A stretch of 64,000 bases of DNA from Aliidongia dinghuensis. Lineage in GTDB: Bacteria; Pseudomonadota; Alphaproteobacteria; ATCC43930; CGMCC-115725. Both the position numbers and the translations under genes were made by a program. Of this stretch, positions 1 through 9,868 are shown piece by piece (the first letter of the stretch is position 1; the number at the start of each line of letters is the position of its first letter). The stretch is from positions 62,001 to 126,000 of the forward strand of contig NZ_BMJQ01000019.1 in assembly GCF_014643535.1 (NCBI RefSeq). The letters run 5' to 3'. Under the pieces are notes generated by a model. That model was not told the origin of the DNA, did not search any database, and saw only the letters and a list, made by a program, of their open reading frames with translations.

Positions 1-3000
1 GATCGTGAGCGCGCCCGAGCCCGCGCCCGAGCCGGCGGTTTGCCGGGCATTCGTCTCGTTGTCGAGCACCAGCGTCGCGACCGAGAGCGTCACGCGGCCG
101 CCGTCGCTCGACAAGCCGCCGCCGCCGAGCGTCAGGCTGCCACCGGACATCTGGATGTCGACGTCGCCCTGGAAGGCAGTGGCGCCGTAGCTCTGCAGCG
201 TGAGGCTGGTCGCTCTCTCCAGCTGGGCCAGCATGCTCGCGTCAATCACCATGCCGCCCGCGGGCGCCGCGCCCGAACCCGCGCCCGAACCCGCGCCCGA
301 ACCCACGAAGGTGATGCTGGAGCTGGTCGAAGAGATATTGTTGCCGGACAGCAGGGCGCCCGCCTGTACCGTGGCGTCGCCGGTGGTGGCGAGCGCGAGC
401 ACATTGCCGCCGTCCAGCCGCGCCGCGGACTGGATCACGGCGCCCGTGCCGCTGGCTGGACCCGATAGCGAAGGCAGAACGATGGTGAAAGGAAGGGTGT
501 CGGCACCGAGATTGTCCTGCAGGGCGATCCCGCCCGGGCTGATCTGGGCCGCGGTCGGCAACTGAATCCTGTCCGGGCTGCCGTTGGAGACCTGGACCAG
601 CGAGCCGAGTGCCGCATCCAGCGTCTGGTAGTAGCTCTCGATGATCGTCCTGGTGGTCGAGCTGCTCGAGGCGACAGCGCTGGTCGGCAGCACCGGCAAT
701 GCATCGAGCGGTTTGCCGAGGATCAGGGTTTCGCCGCCCACTTTGCCCGAACCGCTGGCCCGGACGACGCTGCCAGACCGGATCACCACCTGGCCGGTGC
801 CGGCCACCGGCGTCAGAATGCTCGCGACGTCGCCCTCATTGTCGAGCGGGATGGTGCTCGCCTGGAATTGCGGCGCCGCGACCAGCAGGATCTCAGGGCC
901 CGCCAGCGGGTGGTCCGCGTCATTGGCGACAATGACCCCATTGGCGGTCGGCGTGATCACCGTGCCCGCCGTCGTCGCCTGCCGCGTGCCACCGATCAGC
1001 AGGCTGTCCGCACCGAGATCGTCGAGCGCCTGTGCGCTGACCGCCAGATAGCCGGCCTCGTGCGTATCCTCGGCGCCGACGATCTCGAGGAATTGGGAGC
1101 TGATATCGACCTGGCCGCCGAAGCCACCCTTGGCCGCCGTGCCGATGAACCTGCCATCGACCGTCAGGCTGCTGGTCGCCGCCAGGACCAGCCTGCCGGC
1201 GTCAACGGGCACGTAAGGCGTCGCGAAATTGTTCTGTGCCGCATACTGCGGAAAGAAGGTGTTGGCGCTGGTGAGCGCGTATTGCGAGTAGCGTTGCCAG
1301 GTGGATGCCGGCTGCACCTGGAATTGCTGGGTGACCGAGGGCCGGGTGCCGGTGATGGTGTCGGTCAGGTAGCCTGACATGACCATCGTGCCGTCGAGCA
1401 GGGTCTGGGTCGCGCTGACCAGGGGGTTGGTCACGCCGGAGTTCTCCACCACGCGATAGGCGCCCGGCAGGGTCGCGTATTTCGCCGGAAGCAGCGTATA
1501 GACGCCCGCGGGCAAACCGTTTCCCCCGGCCAGATAGACGGCTTGGCCGGCAGCGAGACCGGCCTGCGACAAGGTCGCGTCATAGGGCGCGCCCCCGCCC
1601 GAATAGCCGGGCAGGATCGCATAAATCTGCCGCGCGTTGGGGAACAGCGGCACCTGGGTTCCGGTCTTCGAATTCTGATAGGAGGTGTTGTACTGCGAGA
1701 GGACGTCGCGCGACCCGCCGGTGCCGGGGATCCATTCCTGGGCCTGCAGGTCCCCGCCGCCGCTGACATCAACCAGGGATCCGGACTGGTAGGCGATGGA
1801 CGCGCCGTTCACCGTGACGACGCCCTGGGGTGCGGCGGTCAGCGGGTTGGAATAGGCGATTGGGATCGACGGATCGGGCGCCCGCCAACCGGGATTGTTC
1901 GCCGTGGGATCGTAGGTCCAGGTGGTTTGATCGACAGTCGTGCCGAACGGGATGATCGCCCCTCTGGCGGAAACCGACGTGATGCTGCCGCTGGCGAGGG
2001 TAACGGACTGAGTCGCCACCGCCGGAACGAACACGAGGGGGATGTGGCCGATGCCCAGCAGGTCGGCGATCACGTTCGTCCCTCCGGCCGTGCCCAGTTG
2101 GATGAAACCGAACGGTGCCTGGATCTGCCCTTGCTGCACGATGCTGGCCGCCGAAAGCACCAGCTCGCCACCGGCCGAGAGCGGCGCGGCGGTGGAGGGG
2201 CCGCCATTCGCCGGGTAGCCGATCGCGATTGCGCCGTCGCTGGCCGTGGATTGGATGACGAAGGCGGTGTCGGTCGCCGGATAGATATTCGCCGCCCTCA
2301 GGGCAAGGTTGCCCGCGGTCAGGAAGTAGCCGACCAGCTGGGTCGTGCTTTGGGGAATGACCTGGCTCGGCAGGAGGCGGATATCGCCCGTGCTGTTGAA
2401 GGTCACCTGGGCGATATTGCCGAAGGCGGCGAAGGCCGACAGATCGATGTTGCCGGCGTTGAGCGTCAGGGCGGCATCCGCGGCGAGCGGGGCATTCAGC
2501 GACGGCAGGCCGCCGCCCGGGCTTAAGCTGGTCCCGTTGATGGCGATGTAGGGCGCCGTGACGGTCAAGGCGGCCGGCACGCCGCTGGCATCCTTGGTGG
2601 TCCGGTTCAACCCTCCGGGCAGGACGAGGCCGCCCGCCATCCAGCTGTAGTTCCCCTGGTTTGCGGCGGCGACGAGGCCCGTATTGATGACCACCGACTT
2701 GTTCAAGGTCAGGGCGACCTGGCCGGTGTAGCCCACGGCGCTGGCACCGAAGACGGTGGTCAGGACCAGGTTGTCGAACCCCGAGCCGTCCAGGGCGTCG
2801 GCCCCGAACAAGAGATTGCCGAGAGGGACTGCGGGATCGACCTGGCGGTCGCCGTTGGAGGTGGGCCGGACGGACGGTTCGAAGGTGGCGAAGCTGAAGG
2901 CCGCACCGGCGTCCTTCAAGGCCTGGGCTGTATCCTCGACCAGGATCAGATTGGAGCCTATGGCATTCTCCAGCAGGTCGCTGGTGATCGAGAGGGTACC

Positions 3001-6000
3001 GCCGACGGCCCGTGCTGCGCCGCCCCGGCCGGTCAGCGTTCCCTCGACGACCAGACCCGACGCCGCCTTGATGGCGATCTGGCCGGCGTCACTCCACTGG
3101 GCTTCGCGCGTGAGCACAACCCGAGTGCCGCCGAGCGCGCCGGCCGGTGCCAGCTGCGTCACGTCGAAGGCACCCGATGCTCCCGAGACGTTCAGCGTCG
3201 CGCCCGGTGCGATCAGGATCGGCGAATCGTCGTCGCTGAGGTTGATGGTGCCCCCGGCCAGCACCTTGCCGGTCACCGGCTGGACGAACCCGCCCGCGGT
3301 GCGAACCATCGTGGCGAAGGGATCGATCACCGGGACGCCGGATACGTCGAGTGCGCTGCCGGGGCCAAGATAGAGCGGCGCCACGGGCGAGGCGGCGCCC
3401 GCAGCCGCGCTCATCGCGAGCGAGATGGTCCCGCCCGGCGCCCGGATCGTGCCTTCGACGATCGTTCCGACATAGGAAGACAGCGCGATATCGGCGCCAG
3501 GGTCGCCCAGGATCTGCGCGCCGGCTCCTACCGAGACCGTGTCGTTGCCGGACAGCACCTGAGGCCCGTGAGCGGCTTCCTGGCCCGCGACGACCGTTAG
3601 GTTCGTCGGGCTCAGCATCGTCCCGGCGAGATATCCGGCAACGGAATAGGCGGCCGGATCGGCGCCGTTCGAAGCCGCAGCGATCGCCACCGGGTCGGGC
3701 AAGAGATTGCGATGCGTCAGATGGATGATCGCGCCGTCCGGGATCACGGCCTGGGTGCTGGCGTTGAGGTTGAAGCTGGCGAAGCCGCGGTCGCCCCAGG
3801 CGGCGGGATCGAAATAGAAGCTGTCGGCCGGGGAGGCGGACAAATTGCCGCCGACCTGCACGGCGTTCTGATTGATCGTCAGCGTTCCGCCGCCGTTCAT
3901 GCCGAGCGCATCGATGATGACGCCGTCCTCGATGACGAGCCGGCCCTGACCAGCGGCGGGGGCGGCTCCGTTCTGCACGGCCGCCAAAGCGGCATTGGAG
4001 GCTTGCAGCGTCAGGCTGCCGCCGCTGCCCACCGGCGCGCCATTGGTGCCCACCAGCAGCGTCCCATTGCGCAGCACATGCCCGCCGCCTTCGAGGTCGA
4101 GGACGCTGCCGCTGGCGAGCGTGATGTTGCCGCTGGTGTCGATGAAACCGGCGGTGGGAACCCGGCCCGTGACAGGGTCGAGATTCGTGCCGCTGGACGC
4201 CGTCAACGAGATGGAGCCGGCATCGACCGGCAGGGCCGGCGCCGGCTGGTCCGGCGGCAGGAGGGATTCGTTGATGAAGTAGCCGCTGACGTCGAGCACT
4301 GCGCCCGAGCCGATCAGCAGGTCGCTGCGCGGGCCGTCGGTGCCGGGACTAGGCCTGGCGGCGACGGTGATCGCCCCGCCTCGCGCAGTCAGCGCGCCGC
4401 CGATGGTCGCCGTGGCGCCGGTCAAGGTGATGGAGCCGCGCGGCTGGACGCTCAAGGCGGCGCCGACATCCTCCACGATCGGCTGATACCGCAGCACGCC
4501 AGTCTGGGCGTTGACGCCGCCCGCGCTCAGCGCAATGTTGGCGAAGCCCGCCTCGCTCAACATGCCGCCGTCGAGGCGGTTGGCTTCGCCATAGGTGCTG
4601 CCCGACGTCGCCAGCAGCGGCGAGGTCATGGAGAAGCCGGACGGCAGGAACAGGGCGGATAGCGTATCCGTACCCGCCGCGGCCACATCGACGATCTCGA
4701 TCGGCAGGACGCTCGAGAAGGCGAACGTGCCGCCGGTCGGCAGGGTGCTGGTTGCGACCTGCCGGCTGCCGGCAACGGTCTTGGCCAGCAAGGTCGCCCC
4801 GACCACGGCCGCGCCGCTGCCAGCCACCGTCGGCCCGTTGAAGACCCCGTCATTGGCATCGAGGATGACGCTCAGGCTCCCGGCATTGCCGCCCTGGACA
4901 TAATCCGGCTCGTAACGGCTGCCGCTGATCAGGGGAGAGGCGTACGTCTCCATCACGCCCCAGCGCGAATGGTTCTGGGTGAACCGTCCCGCGAACCCGA
5001 CATAGGAAATGTCAGGGTTGGCGCTGCCGATATCGTAGATATGGCCGTCCGCGCCCAGCAGCCGCGTCGTCTGGATCATGCCGCCGGCATAGTGGAGGTA
5101 GCCACCCATCAGGTTGATGGTCGAACCGGACGCCGTATCGACTTCGTTCGCGCTCAAGCTGACAGCGCCGCCATTGACGAGCAGCTGGCCGATTGAATTT
5201 TGCACCAGGCTGGCATAGCTCGCGAGATTGGCGAGCGGTGTGCCGACCCAGCTTTCCCCAGTCTCAGCGTTGGTGCCGGTGAGGCGCGTGTCGACCGTCA
5301 CCGTGGCGCCGTGGAGGAAACCGTTCTGCTGCAGCGGGTCGTCGGCCAGCTCGTTGCCGGCGAGCTTGACGGTCAGGAGGTTGGCCGAGACCGACAGCTG
5401 GACGTCGGCCATGCCGGAAACGTCGATGGTCGCCCCGCTCTCCAGCAGGATGCGCCCCGAGCCCGGAACTGCCGGGACGCTCGCGCGCGGGTCCTTGAGG
5501 ACGACGGTGCTGGCGCCGATCCGTTGCCCGGGCGCGTAGAGCAAGGTTCCGCTTCGGAAATCGACAGCCTGGCCGATGACGTCGATGATCCCGTAACCCT
5601 GGGTCGGCAGCGGCGTCGTAACGCCGACTCCGGCACCGGGGGCACTCTTCCAGGGCGCCAGCGAGGTTGCATCGCTCGGCAGCGTCACGCCGTTGGCGTC
5701 GGGCAGAATGGTGGTAACCGCTTGCGGCCCGAACGACACCGAACCGGTGTAGAAGGTCGCATCCGCCTGGTCGGCGGGGTTCTTGCTGCCGGGATTGACC
5801 CCGACCTCGTACTGGCTCGTCAGGATGATGGAGCCTGGTTGCGCCACGCTGGTGGTCGCCGCCGCCACACCGTTCTGCTGGATCGAGCCGCCGAGCAGGG
5901 TGATGTTGCCGCGCGGCGTATAGATCAGCCCGTTGTTGACGAGCGCGCCGACCGGGGTCACGTCATTGCCGCTTCCATCGACCAGCTTGCCGTAGTTGGC

Positions 6001-7083
6001 GAAGCGGAGATTGGTCGTCGCGTTGTCGTTGCTCCCCTGGGTTATGTTGCCGGACACCGGATTGAAGCTGGAGGCATTGTAGTCGTAGGAAACGCCGATG
6101 CCGGCAACCAGCGCCACCTGGCCGGACGGCGCGGCGATGCTGCCGCTGTTGGTGACGTCGGGTGCGGCGATCAGCGCCAGACCTTGGGCGCCCAGCTTGA
6201 TCGAGGCTCCGGATGCAATGGTGACGTCCCCGGCACCCGGCCGATCAGTGGTGAGCAGGATCGAGTTGGTGGCCAGGTTCGTTGGATTGAGATCGCCGAT
6301 GCCGCCGGTGAGGAAGCGGTTGTTGCTGGTTGCGAGGTCATTGCTGAACAGGTTCAGCGACGAGGCGATCAGCGCTTGGACGTTCACCTGGCTCGACCCG
6401 CCAAAGATGATGCCGTTGCGGTTGATGAGATAGACCGAGCCCTCGGCCTTGATCGAGCCCAGGATCTGGCTCGGCACGCCGGAGGCATCCTGGATGCGGT
6501 TCAAGGCGATCCAGTTGTTGCTGCCGTTCGACTGCGTGCCGCCGGTCTGGTCGAAATGCACGGTCGTGCTCTTCGACACGTTGAAGCTCTGCCAGGTCAG
6601 GATTGCCTTCTGCGCCTGCTGCTGGATCGTGACCGTCGTCTGCCCGCCGCTCGTCGCTTGCGTCGGCAGGTTGGCGCCCTGCCACACGGCGGCGTCACCC
6701 GCGTTGGGGGCGACCTGCAGCCCGCCCGGGGCCAGACCGTCGGGGATCGTGCCCGACGCCCGGAGCGCCAGGTTGCGGGCGGCACTCTCAGCCACCTGCA
6801 TCGCCTGCAGCGCTTGCGTCGCCCGCGCCAGCGAGTTGCGCGCCTGCTGCGTCGCGGCCGCCGCCTGCTGGGCGGACGTGATCGCCGAGGCGGCTGCCGA
6901 CGCCACCGCCGAGCTCGCCGACCCTGCCCCGCTCTGCGCCAGGATGTTGCCCGCTTCAGCCGGTGTCGCGGTGGCGAACAAGGTCAGTGCGCTGACGCTG
7001 GTGAGGAGTGCTGCCTGGAAGGTACGGCGGGACCGGAACGCATTGGGACGAACGGGCATGAGCGGGCTCTCGGCAAGGGACAT
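1..7083 (-). CDS. Filamentous haemagglutinin-like exoprotein (TpsA type), 3' end outside window
   Basis: The minus-strand frame is open from ATG 7083 to the window edge (2361 codons, no stop yet). The protein begins with a signal-peptide-like stretch (ALLTSVSALTLFATATPAEA), then an Ala/Gln-rich helical segment, then a TPS secretion domain with the diagnostic NRNGIIFGGSSQVNVQALI motif near residue 220. After that comes long Ser/Thr/Gly/Val-rich sequence expected to form a beta-helix. TpsA proteins are exported across the outer membrane by a TpsB pore as adhesins, toxins or enzymes. No TpsB gene is visible in the window and it may lie downstream. An in-frame ATG at 7059 is an alternative start. 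The gene follows a sigma/FecR signalling operon by 135 bp, which suggests surface-signal control. The C-terminal effector cannot be judged because the gene is cut. Confidence 0.88.
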   Translation of the reverse strand, partial: MSLAESPLMPVRPNAFRSRRTFQAALLTSVSALTLFATATPAEAGNILAQSGAGSASSAVASAAASAITSAQQAAAATQQARNSLARATQALQAMQVAESAARNLALRASGTIPDGLAPGGLQVAPNAGDAAVWQGANLPTQATSGGQTTVTIQQQAQKAILTWQSFNVSKSTTVHFDQTGGTQSNGSNNWIALNRIQDASGVPSQILGSIKAEGSVYLINRNGIIFGGSSQVNVQALIASSLNLFSNDLATSNNRFLTGGIGDLNPTNLATNSILLTTDRPGAGDVTIASGASIKLGAQGLALIAAPDVTNSGSIAAPSGQVALVAGIGVSYDYNASSFNPVSGNITQGSNDNATTNLRFANYGKLVDGSGNDVTPVGALVNNGLIYTPRGNITLLGGSIQQNGVAAATTSVAQPGSIILTSQYEVGVNPGSKNPADQADATFYTGSVSFGPQAVTTILPDANGVTLPSDATSLAPWKSAPGAGVGVTTPLPTQGYGIIDVIGQAVDFRSGTLLYAPGQRIGASTVVLKDPRASVPAVPGSGRILLESGATIDVSGMADVQLSVSANLLTVKLAGNELADDPLQQNGFLHGATVTVDTRLTGTNAETGESWVGTPLANLASYASLVQNSIGQLLVNGGAVSLSANEVDTASGSTINLMGGYLHYAGGMIQTTRLLGADGHIYDIGSANPDISYVGFAGRFTQNHSRWGVMETYASPLISGSRYEPDYVQGGNAGSLSVILDANDGVFNGPTVAGSGAAVVGATLLAKTVAGSRQVATSTLPTGGTFAFSSVLPIEIVDVAAAGTDTLSALFLPSGFSMTSPLLATSGSTYGEANRLDGGMLSEAGFANIALSAGGVNAQTGVLRYQPIVEDVGAALSVQPRGSITLTGATATIGGALTARGGAITVAARPSPGTDGPRSDLLIGSGAVLDVSGYFINESLLPPDQPAPALPVDAGSISLTASSGTNLDPVTGRVPTAGFIDTSGNITLASGSVLDLEGGGHVLRNGTLLVGTNGAPVGSGGSLTLQASNAALAAVQNGAAPAAGQGRLVIEDGVIIDALGMNGGGTLTINQNAVQVGGNLSASPADSFYFDPAAWGDRGFASFNLNASTQAVIPDGAIIHLTHRNLLPDPVAIAAASNGADPAAYSVAGYLAGTMLSPTNLTVVAGQEAAHGPQVLSGNDTVSVGAGAQILGDPGADIALSSYVGTIVEGTIRAPGGTISLAMSAAAGAASPVAPLYLGPGSALDVSGVPVIDPFATMVRTAGGFVQPVTGKVLAGGTINLSDDDSPILIAPGATLNVSGASGAFDVTQLAPAGALGGTRVVLTREAQWSDAGQIAIKAASGLVVEGTLTGRGGAARAVGGTLSITSDLLENAIGSNLILVEDTAQALKDAGAAFSFATFEPSVRPTSNGDRQVDPAVPLGNLLFGADALDGSGFDNLVLTTVFGASAVGYTGQVALTLNKSVVINTGLVAAANQGNYSWMAGGLVLPGGLNRTTKDASGVPAALTVTAPYIAINGTSLSPGGGLPSLNAPLAADAALTLNAGNIDLSAFAAFGNIAQVTFNSTGDIRLLPSQVIPQSTTQLVGYFLTAGNLALRAANIYPATDTAFVIQSTASDGAIAIGYPANGGPSTAAPLSAGGELVLSAASIVQQGQIQAPFGFIQLGTAGGTNVIADLLGIGHIPLVFVPAVATQSVTLASGSITSVSARGAIIPFGTTVDQTTWTYDPTANNPGWRAPDPSIPIAYSNPLTAAPQGVVTVNGASIAYQSGSLVDVSGGGDLQAQEWIPGTGGSRDVLSQYNTSYQNSKTGTQVPLFPNARQIYAILPGYSGGGAPYDATLSQAGLAAGQAVYLAGGNGLPAGVYTLLPAKYATLPGAYRVVENSGVTNPLVSATQTLLDGTMVMSGYLTDTITGTRPSVTQQFQVQPASTWQRYSQYALTSANTFFPQYAAQNNFATPYVPVDAGRLVLAATSSLTVDGRFIGTAAKGGFGGQVDISSQFLEIVGAEDTHEAGYLAVSAQALDDLGADSLLIGGTRQATTAGTVITPTANGVIVANDADHPLAGPEILLVAAPQFQASTIPLDNEGDVASILTPVAGTGQVVIRSGSVVRASGSGKVGGETLILGKPLDALPVLPTSAVASSSSTTRTIIESYYQTLDAALGSLVQVSNGSPDRIQLPTAAQISPGGIALQDNLGADTLPFTIVLPSLSGPASGTGAVIQSAARLDGGNVLALATTGDATVQAGALLSGNNISSTSSSITFVGSGAGSGAGSGAAPAGGMVIDASMLAQLERATSLTLQSYGATAFQGDVDIQMSGGSLTLGGGGLSSDGGRVTLSVATLVLDNETNARQTAGSGAGSGALTI
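269..304 (-). repeat. 12-bp in-frame tandem repeat within the exoprotein gene
   Basis: Three perfect copies of GCGCCCGAACCC run head to tail. In the coding frame of the exoprotein they encode a Gly-Ser-Gly-Ala tract. A related two-copy run (GCGCCCGAGCCC and one variant) is at 11-34. Such flexible repeats can change copy number by slippage in steps of four residues without breaking the frame. Confidence 0.8.
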
Positions 7084-7195
7084 CGTGACGACGGAGCAAC
7101 AGCGGCTCCATCGATCCTCGCCCTTGGGATGAATGGCCGGATGCGGGACCGAACAAGATTCTCGCCACGGCCAGAAATTTTTTGGCGCTTGCCGT

Positions 7196-7228
7196 CACCG
7201 ATCAGGTCAGGGCACCGATCAGGTCAGG
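7196..7228. repeat. Direct repeat spanning the FecR-like stop codon
   Basis: CACCGATCAGGTCAGG occurs at 7196-7211 and again at 7213-7228, 17 bp apart. The second copy contains the stop codon of the FecR-like gene (7219-7221). It could be a local duplication or a binding site upstream of the exoprotein gene; nothing in the sequence decides between these. Confidence 0.6.
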
Positions 7229-8265
7229 ATGACGATCCCACCGGGCAAGTTCGTTGCCTTGGCGCCGAAGATGTGGACGATCTGGTCGACGATCTTGTCG
7301 GCTTCAGCGATGCGGAGCCGCGCGCTCAAGAGATGCTGGCCGATATCCGGATTCATCAAGACGATCCGGCCTGGCCGGTAGCGGTTGACCTCGGAGATCA
7401 CCTGGGCGACCGGTGCGCCGTCGAAGATCAGCAGACCGCGCTGCCAGGCGGTTACGGCGTCCGGGTCGATCGACGTTACGGCGCTCATCCCGTCCGCCCC
7501 ATAGCCGACCTGCTGGCGCGCTGCGAGCCTCTGCGACGCACCGTTACATTCTACGTCGATAGCCCCCTCGATGCAGGTCACCTGGACCACGGCATCTTCA
7601 TACCGCAGATCGAATTTCGCCCGGGTGGCGGTGACACGACCGGCGCCGGCCGTCACGGTCAACGGCGGTGACGCGGCGCCGGCCGAGACTGCCGTCTCCC
7701 CGGAAACAAGCGCGATACGGGTTTCACTTGCCGTGCGCGCGCGGATAGCGATGCTTGTCCGTGTATTGAGATCGAGCGCCAGCGCGGAGCCGAACGTCAC
7801 CTGCCGTTGCTCGCCGGTCGCCGTCCGGTAGTCCGCAGTCACCTCGGCAACGGACGGCCATAGGCCCCAGGGCGGCCTGACCGCCACATATCCACTGGCC
7901 GCCGCTGCGGCGGCAACCGCCCCGCCCAGGAAGGTGCGCCGTCCGACAACACGCGGTCCGCCGCGAAATGTCCGAAACCCGGACACCGTCTCGCCTGCTT
8001 CACCATTTTGCCGCATAACGGCGCTGGCTGCGGGACCGAGCCCCATCCACACGCGACGAGCCTTGGCATAGGCGGCGGCATGGGCCGGGCTTTGCCCGTA
8101 CCATTGCTTGATCGCCTCGATGTCGGCCGGCGTCATCTCGCCGCCCATATAGCGGGCGACCCATTCATAGGCTTCCCGCTCGATCGGGTCGAAATCTTGG
8201 AGCGCCTCATCGGGCGGATTCGTCGGCGACAAACGCATCGGCTTCAGATTATCGGACTCAATCAT
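7219..8265 (-). CDS. FecR-family anti-sigma regulator (transmembrane sensor)
   Basis: This 348-residue protein has the FecR layout. The N-terminal cytoplasmic helical domain (DPIEREAYEWVARYMGGEMTP region) would hold the sigma factor. One hydrophobic segment (FLGGAVAAAAAASGYVAV) is preceded by RR. The FecR domain follows, and then an STN-like C-terminal fold ending in PGGIVIL. FecR proteins pass a signal from the periplasm to their partner ECF sigma factor. ATG 8265 is chosen because CGGGAG lies just upstream and because ATGATTGA overlaps the sigma-factor stop, implying translational coupling. ATG 8292 is possible. The gene lies between its sigma factor and the exoprotein, the likely target. 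Confidence 0.87.
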   Translation of the reverse strand: MIESDNLKPMRLSPTNPPDEALQDFDPIEREAYEWVARYMGGEMTPADIEAIKQWYGQSPAHAAAYAKARRVWMGLGPAASAVMRQNGEAGETVSGFRTFRGGPRVVGRRTFLGGAVAAAAAASGYVAVRPPWGLWPSVAEVTADYRTATGEQRQVTFGSALALDLNTRTSIAIRARTASETRIALVSGETAVSAGAASPPLTVTAGAGRVTATRAKFDLRYEDAVVQVTCIEGAIDVECNGASQRLAARQQVGYGADGMSAVTSIDPDAVTAWQRGLLIFDGAPVAQVISEVNRYRPGRIVLMNPDIGQHLLSARLRIAEADKIVDQIVHIFGAKATNLPGGIVILT

Positions 8266-8851
8266 CGCGGGGGACTCCCGCGTTCTCGGCATCGCCACTC
8301 TCCATAGATGCTTGTTGGGATTTCGGACCGAACCGCTGCACGATCTCGCGATCCAGCCTGAGGCCGCACAGCATCAGCGCAGCCCTCAATTCCTTCTCGA
8401 CCGCCCGTTGTGAGAGCCCGAATTCCGCGGCGAGGTCGCGCAGCCGGATGCCTTCGACACGGGAGGCGAAGAGGATGCGCCGCCGTCGCGGGGTCAGTTC
8501 TGCGAAAGCGCGTTGCAGTGCCGCGAGCTCCTCGCGCGCCTCGACATTGCGGAGCGGGTCGGGCGCTTCGTCAGCGAAGCCCAGCGCAGCGTCAAGCTCC
8601 GCCAGATCCGCCGATCGCCGCTCGCGCCGGAAGCCCATGCGGGCGATGTTGGTGGCGATGGTCAGCAGATATTGCTTGGGGCTTTTGACAGTGCCGGAAG
8701 GCCCGGGGCGTTCCAGATGCAGGTAAGTCTCCTGCAGAACGTCGCCCGCTAGATCTTCCGAGCCGAGACGGCGGGCCAATCGCCTCTTGAGCTCGTCATA
8801 CTGGCCAACGAGCAGCTGGCGTAGCGCGGCCGCGTTGGAGGATTCACCCAT
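8258..8851 (-). CDS. ECF RNA polymerase sigma factor (FecI type)
   Basis: The 197-residue product has sigma region 2 (DLAGDVLQETYLHL, then QYLLTIATNIARMGFRR) and region 4 (LTPRRRRILFASRVEGI, then a helix-turn-helix LRDLAAEFGLSQRAVEKEL). This is the size and order of FecI-type ECF sigma factors, which direct RNA polymerase to surface-signal-regulated promoters. ATG 8851 is preferred because ATGGGTGA overlaps the stop of the upstream STN gene. An in-frame start at 8905 would add 18 low-complexity residues. It is co-transcribed with the FecR-like gene downstream, whose start overlaps its stop. Confidence 0.88.
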   Translation of the reverse strand: MGESSNAAALRQLLVGQYDELKRRLARRLGSEDLAGDVLQETYLHLERPGPSGTVKSPKQYLLTIATNIARMGFRRERRSADLAELDAALGFADEAPDPLRNVEAREELAALQRAFAELTPRRRRILFASRVEGIRLRDLAAEFGLSQRAVEKELRAALMLCGLRLDREIVQRFGPKSQQASMESGDAENAGVPRDD

Positions 8852-9584
8852 GAGACCCGGCCTGGAACGCCGCCGGTTGATCCGAGCCGGAACATTCCGC
8901 AGCATCGGGGGTGGTCCGTGGCAGTATCAGAAGTGTCACGGGTTCCGGCATGGAGGACGGCGGCGGTTCGCCGATCGAGATCGTCTGCAGCGCATCGGCG
9001 TAGGCACGGTCGCGATCCGACGACCCTGTCGGGGTCAGGAGCTCCGCACGAGCAACGGCGCCGGAGGGAGCGAGCCACAGCTGGAACCGGCGCTCCAACG
9101 GATCAAGCCGCGTCGCCGGGCTCAGGCACAGCGCGGAGCGCAGGCCCGCCTGGACCAGAGCGAGATAGGGCATGAACGGCATTGTCCTAGCCTTGGCAGG
9201 CTGCAGATCGACCATCGGCCCAGTTCGCGGCGGCAATGCCAGGATCGTGACGGTCCCCTGGTCGAAGGAGGCTGCCGAAAGGCCGGTCCCGCGGAGCAGG
9301 GCGTGCAGTGCTGCCTCCGACGGGAAGGCCCCGTGGACGGGCGAGGATTGGCGTCCGCGGACGAGATCCGTGTCGTAGAAAAGCTGGACCGGGACAGCGG
9401 CACCATAGGCCTTGAGCGCCGACGCCAGCGGCTGGGCCGGGATGTCGAAGGCGACGACCTCGTTCGGTTGCGCAGCAGCCGCCCCCGTCGAAAGCAGAGC
9501 CCCCAAGCAGGCGGCCAGGAAACGGTCTGCCGCCTTGGGTGGGATGAGCCGGCTTCGACGGATTAATTCACTCGCCAAGAGCAT
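8844..9584 (-). CDS. Periplasmic STN-domain protein with TonB-like C-terminus (VreA-like)
   Basis: The 246-residue protein has a signal peptide (FLAACLGALLSTGAAAAQ), then an STN domain (FDIPAQPLASALKAYGAAVPVQLFYDTDLVRGR, ending GTVTIL). Its C-terminal half contains a pattern like the TonB C-terminal fold (FQLWLAPSGAVARAELL, later YADALQTISIGEPPP). There is no beta-barrel, so it is not a receptor. In Pseudomonas aeruginosa, VreA has this STN plus TonB-like layout and works with VreI and VreR to control a two-partner-secretion locus; gene order here is the same kind. The signal it senses is unknown. No good ribosome-binding site precedes ATG 9584. Confidence 0.75.
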   Translation of the reverse strand: MLLASELIRRSRLIPPKAADRFLAACLGALLSTGAAAAQPNEVVAFDIPAQPLASALKAYGAAVPVQLFYDTDLVRGRQSSPVHGAFPSEAALHALLRGTGLSAASFDQGTVTILALPPRTGPMVDLQPAKARTMPFMPYLALVQAGLRSALCLSPATRLDPLERRFQLWLAPSGAVARAELLTPTGSSDRDRAYADALQTISIGEPPPSSMPEPVTLLILPRTTPDAAECSGSDQPAAFQAGSHG

Positions 9585-9868
9585 GACACCACGGGAGGGG
9601 CCGGCTCGCTCCCATAGCTCGGCGGCCGGGGCTCTCAGCGCGGCCCATAGCTGGTTTTTTGGCGCTGGCGATGCCGGAGCTGCAAATTAGAGGCGAAGTG
9701 TGACAACTCTACGGCCAGGGCATGGCGCACAGACGATGAGCGCCACGCGATGTCCCGCCTCCGGATCGGCCATGCGCGCGCGCCCTTGGGCAGACCCTCG
9801 TCCTGTCGCGAGCCCCCTGAGAATCAAGGCGTCAAGGGCAAGGCGCATCAATTTCATGCCGCCCGGCC

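Noticed and set aside
1..320. CRISPR-like array from the repeated GCGCCCGA words
   Set aside because: Units are 12 bp, contiguous and in the coding frame, giving a Gly-Ser-Ala tract; there are no spacers.
1543..7671. Long plus-strand open frames, including one of over 800 codons at 5200-7671
   Set aside because: They lie antisense to the exoprotein gene, are Arg/Gly/Asp-rich with no family motifs, and arise from high GC. The minus-strand frame has a clear TPS domain.
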